Positions 15,394-25,152 of a stretch of 33,376 nucleotides of DNA are shown here, one piece after another. This stretch comes from Pseudoalteromonas sp. Z1A8 (GTDB lineage Bacteria > Pseudomonadota > Gammaproteobacteria > Enterobacterales > Alteromonadaceae). The DNA is taken from positions 1 to 33,376 of the forward strand of contig NZ_WTLB01000043.1 of assembly GCF_011378855.1 (NCBI RefSeq), written 5' to 3'. The stretch's first letter is position 1. The number at the start of each line of letters is the position of its first letter. The notes below the pieces were generated by a model. The model was not told the origin of the DNA, did no database searches, and was given only the letters and a program-made list of their open reading frames with translations. The translations under genes were made by a program, and so were the position numbers.

Positions 15394-15735
15394 ATGAGTA
15401 AGAATCTTAATGAACCTCAGGCTTACGTGAAGCAAGAAGAAGGTTACCGAATAAAAGCTTTAAGACTGTACCCTTGGGTATGCGGGCGTTGTGCTCGTGA
15501 GTTTGAATACTCAAATTTACGTGAGTTAACGGTGCACCATGTTGATCACAATCACAGTAATAATCCTGAGGATGGCAGTAACTGGGAATTATTGTGTATT
15601 TATTGCCACGATAATGAGCACAATAAATATCACGAACACATTATGTATGGCGGGTCGACTACAGAGCGCAAAGTAGAGGCTGCAACGCATTCCCCATTTG
15701 CCGACTTAAAAGCAATGCTAAATAAATCAAAGTGA
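15394..15735 (+). CDS. yajD: HNH nuclease family protein YajD
   Basis: 113 residues, same size as E. coli YajD (115). The HNH fold is complete: zinc ligands CGRC (30-33) and CIYC (68-71), central LTVHHVDHNHSNNP (46-57) and the N of SNWELL. The C-terminal HDNEHNKYHEH extends the histidine-rich part. YajD is a conserved, presumably DNA-acting endonuclease-like protein whose substrate is not settled. GGAATATT precedes the ATG. It ends with a bidirectional terminator shared with the convergent serine hydrolase. Confidence 0.9.
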   Translation: MSKNLNEPQAYVKQEEGYRIKALRLYPWVCGRCAREFEYSNLRELTVHHVDHNHSNNPEDGSNWELLCIYCHDNEHNKYHEHIMYGGSTTERKVEAATHSPFADLKAMLNKSK

Positions 15736-15756
15736 TGCTTGAGCTAGCTTTATAAT

Positions 15757-15785
15757 AAGACCGAAGTACTTAGTATTTCGGTCTT
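15757..15785. terminator. Bidirectional terminator between convergent genes
   Basis: AAGACCGAA (15757-15765) pairs with TTCGGTCTT (15777-15785); it separates yajD from the convergent serine hydrolase gene. Confidence 0.7.
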
Positions 15786-15805
15786 GAATTTATATAAATC
15801 TATTA

Positions 15806-17170
15806 CTAAATTTTAATCGCCTTAGTAGGAGTTATTGATAACCCACTAAAATGTTTCATCACTAATTGCCCTTGGCTGTTCTTTTCTATTACTAAGTAAT
15901 TGTTTGAATTAGGATAGTAAAAGCTATTTTTAGACATCGTAATAAGTTTTGTTTTATCGCCACCAGTACGCTTTGAATACAAAACGTCATTTTCAAAAAT
16001 TAGGCTGCGTAAAGTGCTTTTATCAATTCGGTAATCACCTAATACAGGCGCTAGTTGTTGCGCTGTTATATCGGTTTTTTTAAACTCGGGCAGTACGATA
16101 CCAAGTGCTTTAGCGGTGAATTTTTCGTTCATAAAAATAGGATTTATGTGGTTTGAATTAGCCAGTACTGCCACATATAGCCTTTGCTCTGGAATATAGC
16201 GTGCATGTGCTAAAAAGCCATTTATTCCACCTGTGTGTTTAATTACAGTGTATTCATTCAAAGGCTTAATAATTAATCCATAACCGTAGGATGAAAAGCT
16301 GCCGTCGTTGAGCTTAAAAGGGCTGATCATTTTTTCATAACTTGGTTTATTAATTAGCTTGCCAGACGATAACGCACTAAACCAAATGTTTAAGTCGGTT
16401 GGGGTAGATATAAGCGCCCCTGCGGCGTAGGGCCAGTCCATATTAATGTAGCTGGTATTGATAAAACCTTGCTCTGTTTGCTCATACCCTGATGCGCGGT
16501 GGGCAACAAGTTCTTGTCCTTCGTAGCTGCTTTGAGTCATCCCTAGTTTTTTAAATATATTTTGTTCAATAAAGTATTTATAAGATTGCCCGCTCGCTAC
16601 TTCAATTATTTTACCAAGCAGTGAATAACCGGTATTTGAATAAGCCATCGCTTCGCCAGGTTTAAACACCATTGGGTGTTTTGCAAATCTCGTGAGTGTA
16701 TCGTCAACGCTGGTGGGTACTTGTATTTCTTTATCGAATAGGTCGTCGTCATCTGTGTAGTTGGCAATGCCCGATGTATGAGTTAACAAATTTTCGATAG
16801 TGACGAGGTTGCCCTCTGTAGGAAAGCTTGCAACATATTTATGAATATCATCTGAGGTTGATAACTTACCTTGCTCTTGTAGCATCATAATTGCAGCGGC
16901 AGTAAATTGCTTTGAAATAGAACCTAAACGTAAAACGCTGTGCTCGTTAAGTGCAATGTTGTGCTCAAGGTTAGCAAGCCCGCGCGATCCTTTAAAAAGT
17001 ACTTTGCCATTTTTGCTAATAATTACCGATACCCCTGGCTCGTTTTCAGCAAGGTTATCGTTAAGAATTTGCTGATACTGCAAAGCTGTTGGCTCTGCTT
17101 TTACAAAGTTAGGTATTAATAGCGAGAAGGCTAACAAACAGCTAGCGTAAAATGGCTTAATCATATTCAT
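15806..17170 (-). CDS. Secreted beta-lactamase-fold serine hydrolase (class C / PBP4-like)
   Basis: 454 residues with a signal peptide ending near residue 25 (LLIPNFVKA). The serine hydrolase triad of the family is present: SISK at 84-87 (SxxK), YSN at 177-179 (YxN) and HTGG at 312-315 in the place of KTG. The domain runs to about 345; the remainder (ITAQQLAPVLGDYRI onwards) is a small beta-rich C-terminal domain found in many esterase/peptidase relatives. It is exported to the periplasm and may be an esterase, D-aminopeptidase or carboxypeptidase; nothing indicates a true resistance beta-lactamase. Single gene. Confidence 0.88.
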   Translation of the reverse strand: MNMIKPFYASCLLAFSLLIPNFVKAEPTALQYQQILNDNLAENEPGVSVIISKNGKVLFKGSRGLANLEHNIALNEHSVLRLGSISKQFTAAAIMMLQEQGKLSTSDDIHKYVASFPTEGNLVTIENLLTHTSGIANYTDDDDLFDKEIQVPTSVDDTLTRFAKHPMVFKPGEAMAYSNTGYSLLGKIIEVASGQSYKYFIEQNIFKKLGMTQSSYEGQELVAHRASGYEQTEQGFINTSYINMDWPYAAGALISTPTDLNIWFSALSSGKLINKPSYEKMISPFKLNDGSFSSYGYGLIIKPLNEYTVIKHTGGINGFLAHARYIPEQRLYVAVLANSNHINPIFMNEKFTAKALGIVLPEFKKTDITAQQLAPVLGDYRIDKSTLRSLIFENDVLYSKRTGGDKTKLITMSKNSFYYPNSNNYLVIEKNSQGQLVMKHFSGLSITPTKAIKI

Positions 17171-17347
17171 CCTTTTAATTTTTATACCAAACCTTCGGGT
17201 AGGCTTAGCGATCCTTGTGCTTATTAGTGAATTAATATTGCATAGCTAAAAAGTAAACACAATTATCGGATTTTATAGGGGCTTAGTGATAGGTATAATC
17301 GCTGCGTTTATTGGTTTTTATTATATTTTTACAAGGAAGTTATTTAT

Positions 17348-18001
17348 ATGCCCGATGTAACTGCTTTATTTTATATTGCTATTATGGCTTTTTATTTTTT
17401 ACGCTCAAATGATAGTAGTAAGTTAATTATAACTACGATCGTTTTAGCTGCTATCCCTCTATTTACGGGCGACTATTGGCAGTGGTTACAATTAAGTGGG
17501 CTGTTAAGTGTCATTATTTTAATTATAGAAAAAGAGAAAGCAGGAGCTACCGCAGGTGGTGCAATTGTGGTGTTAGTCGCTCTATTTATAGGGGCTTTTA
17601 TTGTAAGTATAATTATTAATACGGTATTGACCTTTACGAGTAATTTTAAGCTTTCTACTTTTGAAGTTGTATCCCCCTTAAGTCACGAATGGTCTACTCA
17701 TATAATTTGGTTATATGGTCTTACTTTTGTTATACCGCTGTTTGCCATTTTACGAGGCATTAAAAAGCCCGTAGCATTCTTTGGCACTAATTTAATCGCA
17801 CTCGCTTTAGCTGTATTACCACATTATTGCGGCTCATTTATTTATGGGCTTATGCTAAGCGTAGCTATTATTACTACTCTTTACTTAGTCGCTTTCGTGT
17901 TTAAAACAGATTCAGAGCAACGCTTTATGTTTACGTATATGGCCATGAGTGGACTGCTAACTAGCTGTATAGTTAAAGGTATTATAGTGGCTTACTTTTA
18001 A
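17348..18001 (+). CDS. Unassigned multi-pass membrane protein
   Basis: 217 residues with about six or seven hydrophobic segments: VTALFYIAIMAFYFL, LIITTIVLAAIPLF, LSGLLSVIILIIE, IVVLVALFIGAFIVSIIIN, HIIWLYGLTFVIPLFAIL, FFGTNLIALALAVL, GLMLSVAIITTLYLVAFVF and a final one. No catalytic or family motif is recognised. ACAAGGAAG before the ATG is a good ribosome-binding site and a TATAAT lies at 17294-17299. It is convergent with the DUF1223 gene, 25 bases between their ends. Probably an inner membrane protein of unknown role. Confidence 0.65.
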   Translation: MPDVTALFYIAIMAFYFLRSNDSSKLIITTIVLAAIPLFTGDYWQWLQLSGLLSVIILIIEKEKAGATAGGAIVVLVALFIGAFIVSIIINTVLTFTSNFKLSTFEVVSPLSHEWSTHIIWLYGLTFVIPLFAILRGIKKPVAFFGTNLIALALAVLPHYCGSFIYGLMLSVAIITTLYLVAFVFKTDSEQRFMFTYMAMSGLLTSCIVKGIIVAYF

Positions 18002-18026
18002 ACTTCAGCAGTTTATTTTATCCGTA

Positions 18027-18797
18027 CTAAAACCAATCAGCAGCAACTTGTAGTGGCGTCGGGTCGCCTTTTTTAGATACCCAAAATACTAAGGCTTGCT
18101 TAATTGGCATTACATTATTAGCGCTAGGCAGGGCTAAATTAGCGGATGTTAATTGTTGCTTGGTTTGCATGTTACTTTGCTCGTAACCAATAACAACAAA
18201 GTCGTGTTTTAACTTATGGCCTGCGTTTTCGCCGCTGTGTATTTGTGTTTCTATGCCAAAGCCTAACAGAGCTACATGGGCTATTAAGTTTTGGTTAGTA
18301 TCATCTTTGGTATTAACAGTATCGTATTCGAGATTAATTTTACTATTGTTTATAGTCGCTTTTAAATTACCTAAATGAGGGGCTTTAGCTACAGGAATAG
18401 CTTGCTTATAAAACCAACCTTGCCACCCGCTGCCGTTAACCATAAATCCTGGGGTTGCTACAATCCTACTTTTACCGAGTGCTTTATAAGTACGTTGTCT
18501 TTTACTAAAAACAGCAGAGGCAAACGGGTCTTTCCATCCTAAATAATCCCAATAAGTAACATGAAAATTAATAGGGATTAAATCAGTCCATAGCTTTTCA
18601 TCATCTGTAAACGTTGAAATCCAGCGCTCTGCTGGTGGGCAACTACTGCAACCTTGCGATGTGTAAAGCTCTAAAAAGGTAGTCGGATTAGCTGTACTGG
18701 AAATAGTTACTTGCTCAGCAGCTTGGCTTTGAAAGCAAAAAATTATTAACCCAACAAGTGAGATAAAAAATGGACGGGATAGTGCTTTAAAAGGCAT
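18027..18797 (-). CDS. DUF1223 family secreted thioredoxin-fold protein
   Basis: 256 residues with a signal peptide ending near residue 27 (FCFQSQAA). The DUF1223 signature TSQGCSSCPPAERW (46-59) contains the thioredoxin-like CxxC (C50, C53); HVTYWDYLGWKDPFA and TPGFMVNG follow as in the family. Role of the family is unknown, but a periplasmic redox function is plausible from the CxxC. The start ATG follows TTTGCGAGAAGTAAC. Single gene. Confidence 0.88.
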   Translation of the reverse strand: MPFKALSRPFFISLVGLIIFCFQSQAAEQVTISSTANPTTFLELYTSQGCSSCPPAERWISTFTDDEKLWTDLIPINFHVTYWDYLGWKDPFASAVFSKRQRTYKALGKSRIVATPGFMVNGSGWQGWFYKQAIPVAKAPHLGNLKATINNSKINLEYDTVNTKDDTNQNLIAHVALLGFGIETQIHSGENAGHKLKHDFVVIGYEQSNMQTKQQLTSANLALPSANNVMPIKQALVFWVSKKGDPTPLQVAADWF

Positions 18798-18974
18798 GTT
18801 ACTTCTCGCAAAGGTTGATATTGCATTCAGCCTAAATGATATTTACGAATGAAGTATCACGAAATACTCACAATTAAATCACGTTTTAACTGTATATTTT
18901 ACTTGGTTAAAACTTAATTTGAACACCCGCTCAGGTTGTGTTTTAATCGTTGCTCAATTATTGAGGAACTTTAC

Positions 18975-19652
18975 ATGATTAAATTTTATTTTCACCATAC
19001 TCCTAACCCAATGAAGGTTGCTCTTTTTTTAGAAGAAACAGGCTTGCCGTTTGAACTTGTTCCTCTTGATACTTTAAAAGGTGAGCAACATACACCTGAA
19101 TTTAAAGCAATTAACCCAAACGCTAAAGCGCCAGCCATTGTTGATGGTGAAACGCGTGTGTTCGATTCGAATGCTATTTTAATGTACCTTTCTGAAAAAT
19201 ATGGAAAGCTTGAAGGTAAGGCCGACGATCGCGCTGAAATGCTGTCGTGGTTAATGTTTATCGCATCTGGTTTAGGTCCGTATTCAGGGCAAAGTGTTCA
19301 CTTTAGACATATGGCACCAGAAGGGCTTGATTACGCGGTTAATCGTTATTTACGTGAAGCGCAGCGCCATTACGAAGTGCTTGATACGCACCTTGAGGGT
19401 CGTGACTTTATTGTGGGTGATACATACACAATTGCTGATGTATCTGCATGGGGCTGGATTGATAAAGCACCGGTTGTATTAGGTGAAGAGGGCTTAGCAC
19501 CGTATCCAAATCTTAAGCGTTGGTTTGAAAGCATTGATAGCCGCCCAGCGGTTGCACGTGCACGCGTAATTGGTACTGATGTAGCCTTTAAAAAAGAGTT
19601 TGATGAAGACGCTAAAAAAGCATTTTTCCCTTCAAACTACCCAAAAGTATAA
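18975..19652 (+). CDS. Glutathione S-transferase family protein
   Basis: 225 residues from the ATG at 18975, which has TTGAGGAAC eight bases upstream; an earlier in-frame ATG adds 13 residues absent in the family. The N-terminal thioredoxin-like domain (1-80) shows HHTPNPMKVALFLEETGLP, the cis-Pro region NAKAPAIVDG and the glutathione-contacting DSNAILMYLSEKYG. The C-terminal helical domain (90-205) includes FIVGDTYTIADVSAWGW, the conserved N-capping box of GSTs. It is cytosolic. The layout resembles the bacterial Nu-type/YghU relatives but the subclass is not certain. Terminator at 19667-19698. Confidence 0.9.
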   Translation: MIKFYFHHTPNPMKVALFLEETGLPFELVPLDTLKGEQHTPEFKAINPNAKAPAIVDGETRVFDSNAILMYLSEKYGKLEGKADDRAEMLSWLMFIASGLGPYSGQSVHFRHMAPEGLDYAVNRYLREAQRHYEVLDTHLEGRDFIVGDTYTIADVSAWGWIDKAPVVLGEEGLAPYPNLKRWFESIDSRPAVARARVIGTDVAFKKEFDEDAKKAFFPSNYPKV

Positions 19653-19666
19653 AAAGTACTTAATAT

Positions 19667-19698
19667 AAACAGCAGAGCAGTTAGCTGATCTGCTGTTT
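19667..19698. terminator. Bidirectional terminator between GST and SulP genes
   Basis: AAACAGCAGA (19667-19676) pairs with TCTGCTGTTT (19689-19698) between two convergent genes. Confidence 0.75.
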
Positions 19699-19704
19699 AG
19701 TATT

Positions 19705-21498
19705 TTATGGCTGTGTTAACGCCTCTTTATTTTCATCTGCCACGAATAAATTAACTTCCTCGGTGTGCTGGCTTACGCTATTTCTTTTTAGGGCGATGTA
19801 TAGGTCTGAGTGAATGTATATACCCTCTGTTCCTGACTTCATTCCTGCAATATCAAACCATGAGAGCAGCTGGCGTTTTCTGCCTGCAAGTTCAAGCCTT
19901 ATATCGCGCTTTTTAAATATAACGTCGAGATCGGCAAGCATGGCCATTACACTTAAATCTAAGTGAGTAAAGCAGGGCACAGCGTCAATTATTACACATT
20001 GTGTATCGTCTTTTTGTCTTGCGTATTGCTCAAGTAATCTGCGTTTAAAGTAGCTGGCATTAAAGTAAGTTAAAGGTGAATTAAAGCGGTAAATAAACAC
20101 GCCTTGCACCGCTTTTGCTTTATCTGTGGCGTCTAAACTTCTTACTACACCGTTAACATCTACGCCGAGTATATTATCGGTTGGGCGCATTACGGTGCGA
20201 ATAAACTGAAATAACCCCAGTAATACAGCAAGTGTGATCCCTGGTATAACGCCAATAAATAACACGGCAAGTAAGGTGGCTGATGCGAGATAAAATGCCT
20301 GTTTATCTTTTCGTTTTAATTGCCAAACAGCTTTTAAATCGAGTAAATGAACAGAGGCAATAATGAGTACAACACCTAGCGCTGCGCTTGGAATAAATTC
20401 AAGTGGGGCTGTTAAAAATACGGCTATGACAGCAATAATGGCCGCTGCTATTATTGATACTAACTGTGTTTTACCACCTGTTGCATCGTTAACAGCGGTG
20501 CGTGAGTCGGCGCCACTGACTGCAAAACCTTGCGAAAGAGCTGACGCTATATTGGCAATACCTAACGCTCTAAATTCTTTATCGGCGTCTATGTCGTAGC
20601 CATTTTTAGCAGCAAAGCTGCGGGCAGTTAGCATCATACTAACAAAGCTCACGATGGCTAAGTTAAGTGCGGGGACCACTAACTCACGAATAATCCCTAA
20701 ATCAAAAACAGGGGTATTAAAAACGGGAAGTCCACCTGTTACGGTGCCAATGGTTTTTATATCAAGCTGTTTTAAATCAAAAATCCACACCAAAAGCGCA
20801 CCAAAGGCAATGGCGAACATAGATGCAGGCCACGTGGGTTTTACGCGTTTCATCACAAAATAAACCGCCAGTGTAAACAAAGCCATTAATAAGGTGGGGA
20901 CATGTGTTTGCGCTAGGTATGTGGGCACACCACCTAAGCGTTCAAGTAGGTAGCGTTCGTCAAAGGTAAAGCCAAATACTTTGGAAAATTGACCAACAAT
21001 AATAGTAATGGCTACGCCGTTTAGTAATCCCATTAAAATAGGTTTAGATAAAAAGTCGGCTAATACACCTAGCTTAAATTTACTGGCTATAAAGCACCAA
21101 AAGCCGGTCATAGCGGTCATGGTGACAACAAGTTGCCAATGTTTAAAACTGTCACCTGCAGCAAGAGGTGTTACTACTGCTGCAATAACGGCGCAGGTAG
21201 CAGCATCAGGGCCTACTATTAACTGTTTTGAAGTGCCAAAAAGTGCATATAACATCATTGGCAATATGCAAGAATATAACCCTACGGCAGCATTAACACC
21301 GGTTAGCTGTGCGTAAGCAATGGCAACAGGTAAAGCTACGGCAGCTACCGATAGCGCTGCTCTTACATCATCAGCAAACCATTGTCGCTCATAGTGCAGC
21401 AATGTATCTAAACCCGGCATAAAATTATATAAACGCGACAGCACTTCAACTTTTCCTGTTAATGGTAGTAACGTTTTGATAGTAAATTTAATATTCAA
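19705..21498 (-). CDS. SulP/SLC26 family anion transporter with STAS domain
   Basis: 597 residues. The membrane domain (about 45-440) starts with the SulP-typical DDVRAALSVAAVALPVAIAYAQLTG and contains LIVGPDAATCAVIAAVV, followed by some 12 to 14 helices including AVSGADSRTAVNDATGGKTQLVS. A cytosolic STAS domain follows (about 470-575; GVFIYRFNSPLTYFNASYFKRR, with VIIDAVPCFTHLDLSVMAML). SulP proteins carry sulfate, bicarbonate or other anions through the inner membrane; the substrate cannot be told. No carbonic anhydrase gene lies beside it, which would have pointed to bicarbonate. Single gene. Confidence 0.92.
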   Translation of the reverse strand: MNIKFTIKTLLPLTGKVEVLSRLYNFMPGLDTLLHYERQWFADDVRAALSVAAVALPVAIAYAQLTGVNAAVGLYSCILPMMLYALFGTSKQLIVGPDAATCAVIAAVVTPLAAGDSFKHWQLVVTMTAMTGFWCFIASKFKLGVLADFLSKPILMGLLNGVAITIIVGQFSKVFGFTFDERYLLERLGGVPTYLAQTHVPTLLMALFTLAVYFVMKRVKPTWPASMFAIAFGALLVWIFDLKQLDIKTIGTVTGGLPVFNTPVFDLGIIRELVVPALNLAIVSFVSMMLTARSFAAKNGYDIDADKEFRALGIANIASALSQGFAVSGADSRTAVNDATGGKTQLVSIIAAAIIAVIAVFLTAPLEFIPSAALGVVLIIASVHLLDLKAVWQLKRKDKQAFYLASATLLAVLFIGVIPGITLAVLLGLFQFIRTVMRPTDNILGVDVNGVVRSLDATDKAKAVQGVFIYRFNSPLTYFNASYFKRRLLEQYARQKDDTQCVIIDAVPCFTHLDLSVMAMLADLDVIFKKRDIRLELAGRKRQLLSWFDIAGMKSGTEGIYIHSDLYIALKRNSVSQHTEEVNLFVADENKEALTQP

Positions 21499-21545
21499 AT
21501 AAGTATAGCTAGGAGGGAGTGTTTTTTACGTAATTTTTATAGGCG

Positions 21546-21573
21546 TAAAAAAGCCTGCATAAAAGCAGGCTTT
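21546..21573 (-). terminator. Terminator of the TonB-dependent receptor gene
   Basis: AAAGCCTGC / GCAGGCTTT stem (21550-21573), with a run of T on the minus strand, 16 bases after the receptor stop. Confidence 0.85.
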
Positions 21574-21588
21574 AGTGTCCAGGGAAAA

Positions 21589-24528
21589 TTAAAATTTAGC
21601 GCGAATACCAAAACTGAAACGGCGATCCGCTTCAGTGTACTTCCAAGCACCACCTAGTTCAGATAGGTAGATTGAAGGCTCACCCGTTAAGTTGGTCGCA
21701 TTACCTACTAAGGTCACGTTTTCGTTAATATCCCAGCTTGCAGAGAAATCTAACTGGCCTCTGTCGTCACGGTAGTTATTACCGTAAACAGTGCCTTCTG
21801 CTGAAATACTGCCATCTGAGTTAATATTTTCTACGCGTTTTTCGTTTTCAGTATCTAAGAAACTGTCACGGTAGTTATAAGCGATACGAGTAGAGAACCC
21901 TTCGTATTCCCAAAATACTTGTAAGTTATATGTATTTTTAGAAATATCTAATAGTGGGTTGCCGTTTGGTTGTTCGCTGTCTGCATACGTGTAGTTTGCA
22001 TTAACACCTAAGCCAGAAAATGCACCAGGTAAGCTTGTAAAGAACTGTTGGTAACCCACTTCAAAACCTTGTACTGAGCCGTTTTCACCATTTACATTTT
22101 TAACTGTATCGATACCCGTTAGTCCTGCGTCACGCAGACCTGCAACATGGTTAAAGCCATCTGCATCTACAGGGAAATCAGTTGCGTCAGAGTATACTAG
22201 GTTGTCTTGTGAAACACCTGCAACGTCAAGCTGACATACTTGGTTCCACTGCGTTACGTTTTGACCAGTTGAAGTGCTTGAAGAAGCCTGACAGCTGCTT
22301 TCGTTACTTAAGAAAGACTCAACATCTTTATAAAATACAGCGAAAGATAGTACGTTACCTTCATCAAAGTAATGCTCTACTGATAAGTCGTACTGCGTTG
22401 CACGGTATGGTTCTAAATCAATAGATCCTTGCGTTGCACCCGTAATATCGTTATTAACGTCAAATGCAGGGCTTAGCTCGCTAAAGTCAGCGCGGCGCAT
22501 AACTTTTGCAGCAGCAAAGCGGAATAATGTTTCGTCTGAGTAGTTATACGTAACGTTTAAGCTTGGTAAAAAGTCGCTGTAGTCATTGTCGCCAGTTACT
22601 TTTTCGCCATTAAGAAATACGCTTGATTCTAAATCTGTAGTCACATAACGACCACCCACAATCGCAGTGATGTTATCAAAGTCTAAGTACGCTGATATGT
22701 ACACAGCTGCTGTATCTTCAACTACGTTACGGTATGCGCTTTCTTGGAACTCTTGGTTATCTGAAAGACTCCCCGTTGACGCTAGGTTAGTACCTGCAAG
22801 TAACTGCTGAAGTTGAGCGTAAGTATTTGCAGGGTTAGATAAACCGTTGTAGCTTAAAAACGTTAGTAGGTCGTTTTGACCAGAATTACCTAATTGGTCA
22901 AAAGAGTTGTCGTGACTCACTGTTGTGAAGCTATTTGAAAAAGCGGCGTTGTAGTCATCAACCCATAAAGTAGCTAATGAGCCATCTGAGTTGTTAAATG
23001 CATTTTTGTAAATGTCTTTAATTTCTACCTTGTATTGCTCGTATTCGTAATCGCGGTTAGTAACACGTACACCTGCTTTTACTTTAGATACCCAGCTTAA
23101 GCTGCTGAGAGGTTCAAACATTTCAACATCAAAACGAATAGCTGTTTCGTCATTGTCTGTTCTTCTATCTTCACTTTTAAACGTACGTAGTGCTAAGTTT
23201 TGTGGGTCAGTAAATGCATTTGGATCTGAATGAATGATGCTTGGTAATTTATTACCGTTTTGAGAAAATGCACCATCATATAAATGATTTGTTAGCTGAG
23301 TTCCGCCACTTGCTTCAAATGTTGATTTTTCGATGGGGCGAAGTGTAAATTCAGAATCAGGTCTTACGCTTTCTGACGACGCAACAGCAATTTCACCAGA
23401 GATTTTTATACTATCAGTCAGGTTCCACTCTGCACCAAGTGCATTTGAAAACGAGTCAGTTTCACGAAAGTCACTGTATGTTTTAGGAATGCCAAATTCG
23501 TTGGTTAGCGTGTAATTATTTACGCCGTTAGCATCTTGAGTTGTATTTGCATCTGTTGATAACGAACCCGCAACACCTAATATAGAGTTACCACTTTGCT
23601 CACCAGAGCGTTTAGTGCCACTTAAATCTAGATACACCATGCCATTACCAGATTGCGGTGCCCACTGAAGTGATAAATTTACAGCAGTACGTTTACGTTG
23701 TTCTACATATTGTTCAACACTGTGCTCGTCTCGTACGATAGCGTTGCCACTTGGTGTATTACCTTCTTGGCCATTAATATCAATGTCTTGAGGTTTAACA
23801 CGGCTAGACGTTTCATCTTGACGAATTTCACGATCTTGATACGAAAACATAGCAATAGCACCAAAGGTACCCATTTCGTCAAAGTCCCAGTTGTTACCAA
23901 GTGAACCACTAAAAATAGGTGCTACTTTTTCTGTTTTATCTGCATATTCACCATCTAATGAAACTGCGCCAGTTAGTTTATCTAACTCTAATGGGCGAAC
24001 TGTTTTTAAGCTAACTGTTCCGCCTAATGCACCTTCAATCATATCGGCAGTAGGAGACTTAACTACTTCTACTGTTTTTAAGAAACTTGATGGGTAATCT
24101 TGTAAGCTAATACCGTCACGAGAGTCGCCAATAGTAGAGCGACCGTTTAATTCAACACGGTTTTGAGGTAAGCCACGAATCGAAACACTGTCACCCACAC
24201 CAAAATCGGTATTAATAGATACACCAGTAATACGTTGCAGTGCTTCTGCAATATTATTATCAGGTAACTTACCAATGTCTTCAGCAACAATCGCATCTAC
24301 AATACGTCCGTCAGTACGCTTAAGCATAGCGGCGGCTTTCATACTACCTAGCATGCCTTTTACTTCAATAACTTCAATATCTGCAGCTGCCGTTTCTGAA
24401 GCTGCCGGAGCCTCTTGCGCTGCAATAGTAGAAGAAGCCATTAATAAAAGGGCTGCTGCACTGATTGTTGTAGAGCTACTTCTTTTATGTTTATTAATTA
24501 ATGTTGAAGTAATTTGATTGAGTTTCAT
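21589..24528 (-). CDS. TonB-dependent outer membrane receptor (TonB_Xanth_Caul-type)
   Basis: 979 residues. Signal peptide to about residue 37 (ISAAALLLMASSTIAAQ), a TonB-box-like EVIEVKG, then the plug domain (about 65-175: IVDAIVAEDIGKLPDNNIAEALQRITGVSI, IRGLPQNRVELNGR, TVEVVKSPTADMIEGALGGTVSLKT). The remaining 800 residues form the beta-barrel with many YxF-type strands and end in F (FSFGIRAKF), as outer membrane proteins do. The plug sequence belongs to the carbohydrate/complex-substrate receptor group common in Alteromonadales and Xanthomonadales, not siderophore receptors. No hydrolase or sugar operon lies beside it, so the substrate is unknown. A regulatory-looking palindrome lies 54 bases upstream of the start. 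Confidence 0.92.
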   Translation of the reverse strand: MKLNQITSTLINKHKRSSSTTISAAALLLMASSTIAAQEAPAASETAAADIEVIEVKGMLGSMKAAAMLKRTDGRIVDAIVAEDIGKLPDNNIAEALQRITGVSINTDFGVGDSVSIRGLPQNRVELNGRSTIGDSRDGISLQDYPSSFLKTVEVVKSPTADMIEGALGGTVSLKTVRPLELDKLTGAVSLDGEYADKTEKVAPIFSGSLGNNWDFDEMGTFGAIAMFSYQDREIRQDETSSRVKPQDIDINGQEGNTPSGNAIVRDEHSVEQYVEQRKRTAVNLSLQWAPQSGNGMVYLDLSGTKRSGEQSGNSILGVAGSLSTDANTTQDANGVNNYTLTNEFGIPKTYSDFRETDSFSNALGAEWNLTDSIKISGEIAVASSESVRPDSEFTLRPIEKSTFEASGGTQLTNHLYDGAFSQNGNKLPSIIHSDPNAFTDPQNLALRTFKSEDRRTDNDETAIRFDVEMFEPLSSLSWVSKVKAGVRVTNRDYEYEQYKVEIKDIYKNAFNNSDGSLATLWVDDYNAAFSNSFTTVSHDNSFDQLGNSGQNDLLTFLSYNGLSNPANTYAQLQQLLAGTNLASTGSLSDNQEFQESAYRNVVEDTAAVYISAYLDFDNITAIVGGRYVTTDLESSVFLNGEKVTGDNDYSDFLPSLNVTYNYSDETLFRFAAAKVMRRADFSELSPAFDVNNDITGATQGSIDLEPYRATQYDLSVEHYFDEGNVLSFAVFYKDVESFLSNESSCQASSSTSTGQNVTQWNQVCQLDVAGVSQDNLVYSDATDFPVDADGFNHVAGLRDAGLTGIDTVKNVNGENGSVQGFEVGYQQFFTSLPGAFSGLGVNANYTYADSEQPNGNPLLDISKNTYNLQVFWEYEGFSTRIAYNYRDSFLDTENEKRVENINSDGSISAEGTVYGNNYRDDRGQLDFSASWDINENVTLVGNATNLTGEPSIYLSELGGAWKYTEADRRFSFGIRAKF

Positions 24529-25104
24529 GTATCTCTCCCGTTTGGGTACGACTTACGTCATTGTGTGTGTTGTTACTTGGTTTGGTTAACCAATTTAACT
24601 GCTATTTCCCTGTAGTGTGTCATACAGGTGGTATGGTTGAAATTAGTCCAATTCAGCTTTTATTACAACCTTTGTTTACCAAAAATTCACAAGGTGTATT
24701 ACAAAGTGTTCTTTTATTTTGCTTATATTTAATAAATTTAATGGCTTATGGTGTATTTTTATTTTTTATATTTTGAGTGAATTTTATTGAAGTATGTTTA
24801 CCAAAGGCGTTTTTTTATATTATTTGTACTATTAAATACATTTTTTAGTGCTATTTTTAAATTTTATGCCGTACTTTTATACGTATTTAGTTTGTTTTTT
24901 AAGTGATGTTAAAATAATGAGATGTTCATTAAAGGTTGGGTATGGCTTATAAATTTGCGAAATAGTAAGGAGTATAAAATCATTCAATTTTATTTTGGTT
25001 ATTTGTTTTGGTAATACCAATTTTCTATTGTTTTTATATGAATTTTGTATTAGAGCTTACTGATATATATCTATATATTATTATAAATAGAGTGATTTTT
25101 ACGC
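24529..25104. promoter_or_regulatory. Long AT-rich upstream region of the receptor gene, with operator-like words
   Basis: No real gene. A perfect palindrome TTGGTTAACCAA lies at 24582-24593. GTTTACCAAA occurs at 24674-24683 and 24796-24805, sharing the half-word with the palindrome. Such words could bind a LacI/TetR-type regulator of the receptor gene. The part 24700-25070 is very AT-rich, and a TAATACCAAT word lies at 25012-25021. The 71-residue open frame at 24561-24776 is not credible as a gene. Confidence 0.4.
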
Positions 25105-25137
25105 AAAAAAAAGCCCAGCATATTAATGCTGGGCTTT
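25105..25137 (-). terminator. Terminator of dps
   Basis: AAAGCCCAGCA (25110-25120) pairs with TGCTGGGCTTT (25127-25137), followed on the minus strand by a T-run. Confidence 0.87.
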
Positions 25138-25152
25138 CTTAGATTAAATATA

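Noticed and set aside
15232..15435. Longer N-terminus for the UPF0114 protein
   Set aside because: Adds polar residues not expected in the family and overlaps the divergent yajD start.
15806..17170. Antibiotic-resistance beta-lactamase
   Set aside because: Motifs suit the broad serine hydrolase group (HTGG instead of KTG, extra C-terminal domain); no reason to claim resistance.
24561..24776. Open frame of 71 residues before the TonB receptor
   Set aside because: Hydrophobic only because of T-rich DNA; no start signal; lies in the promoter region.
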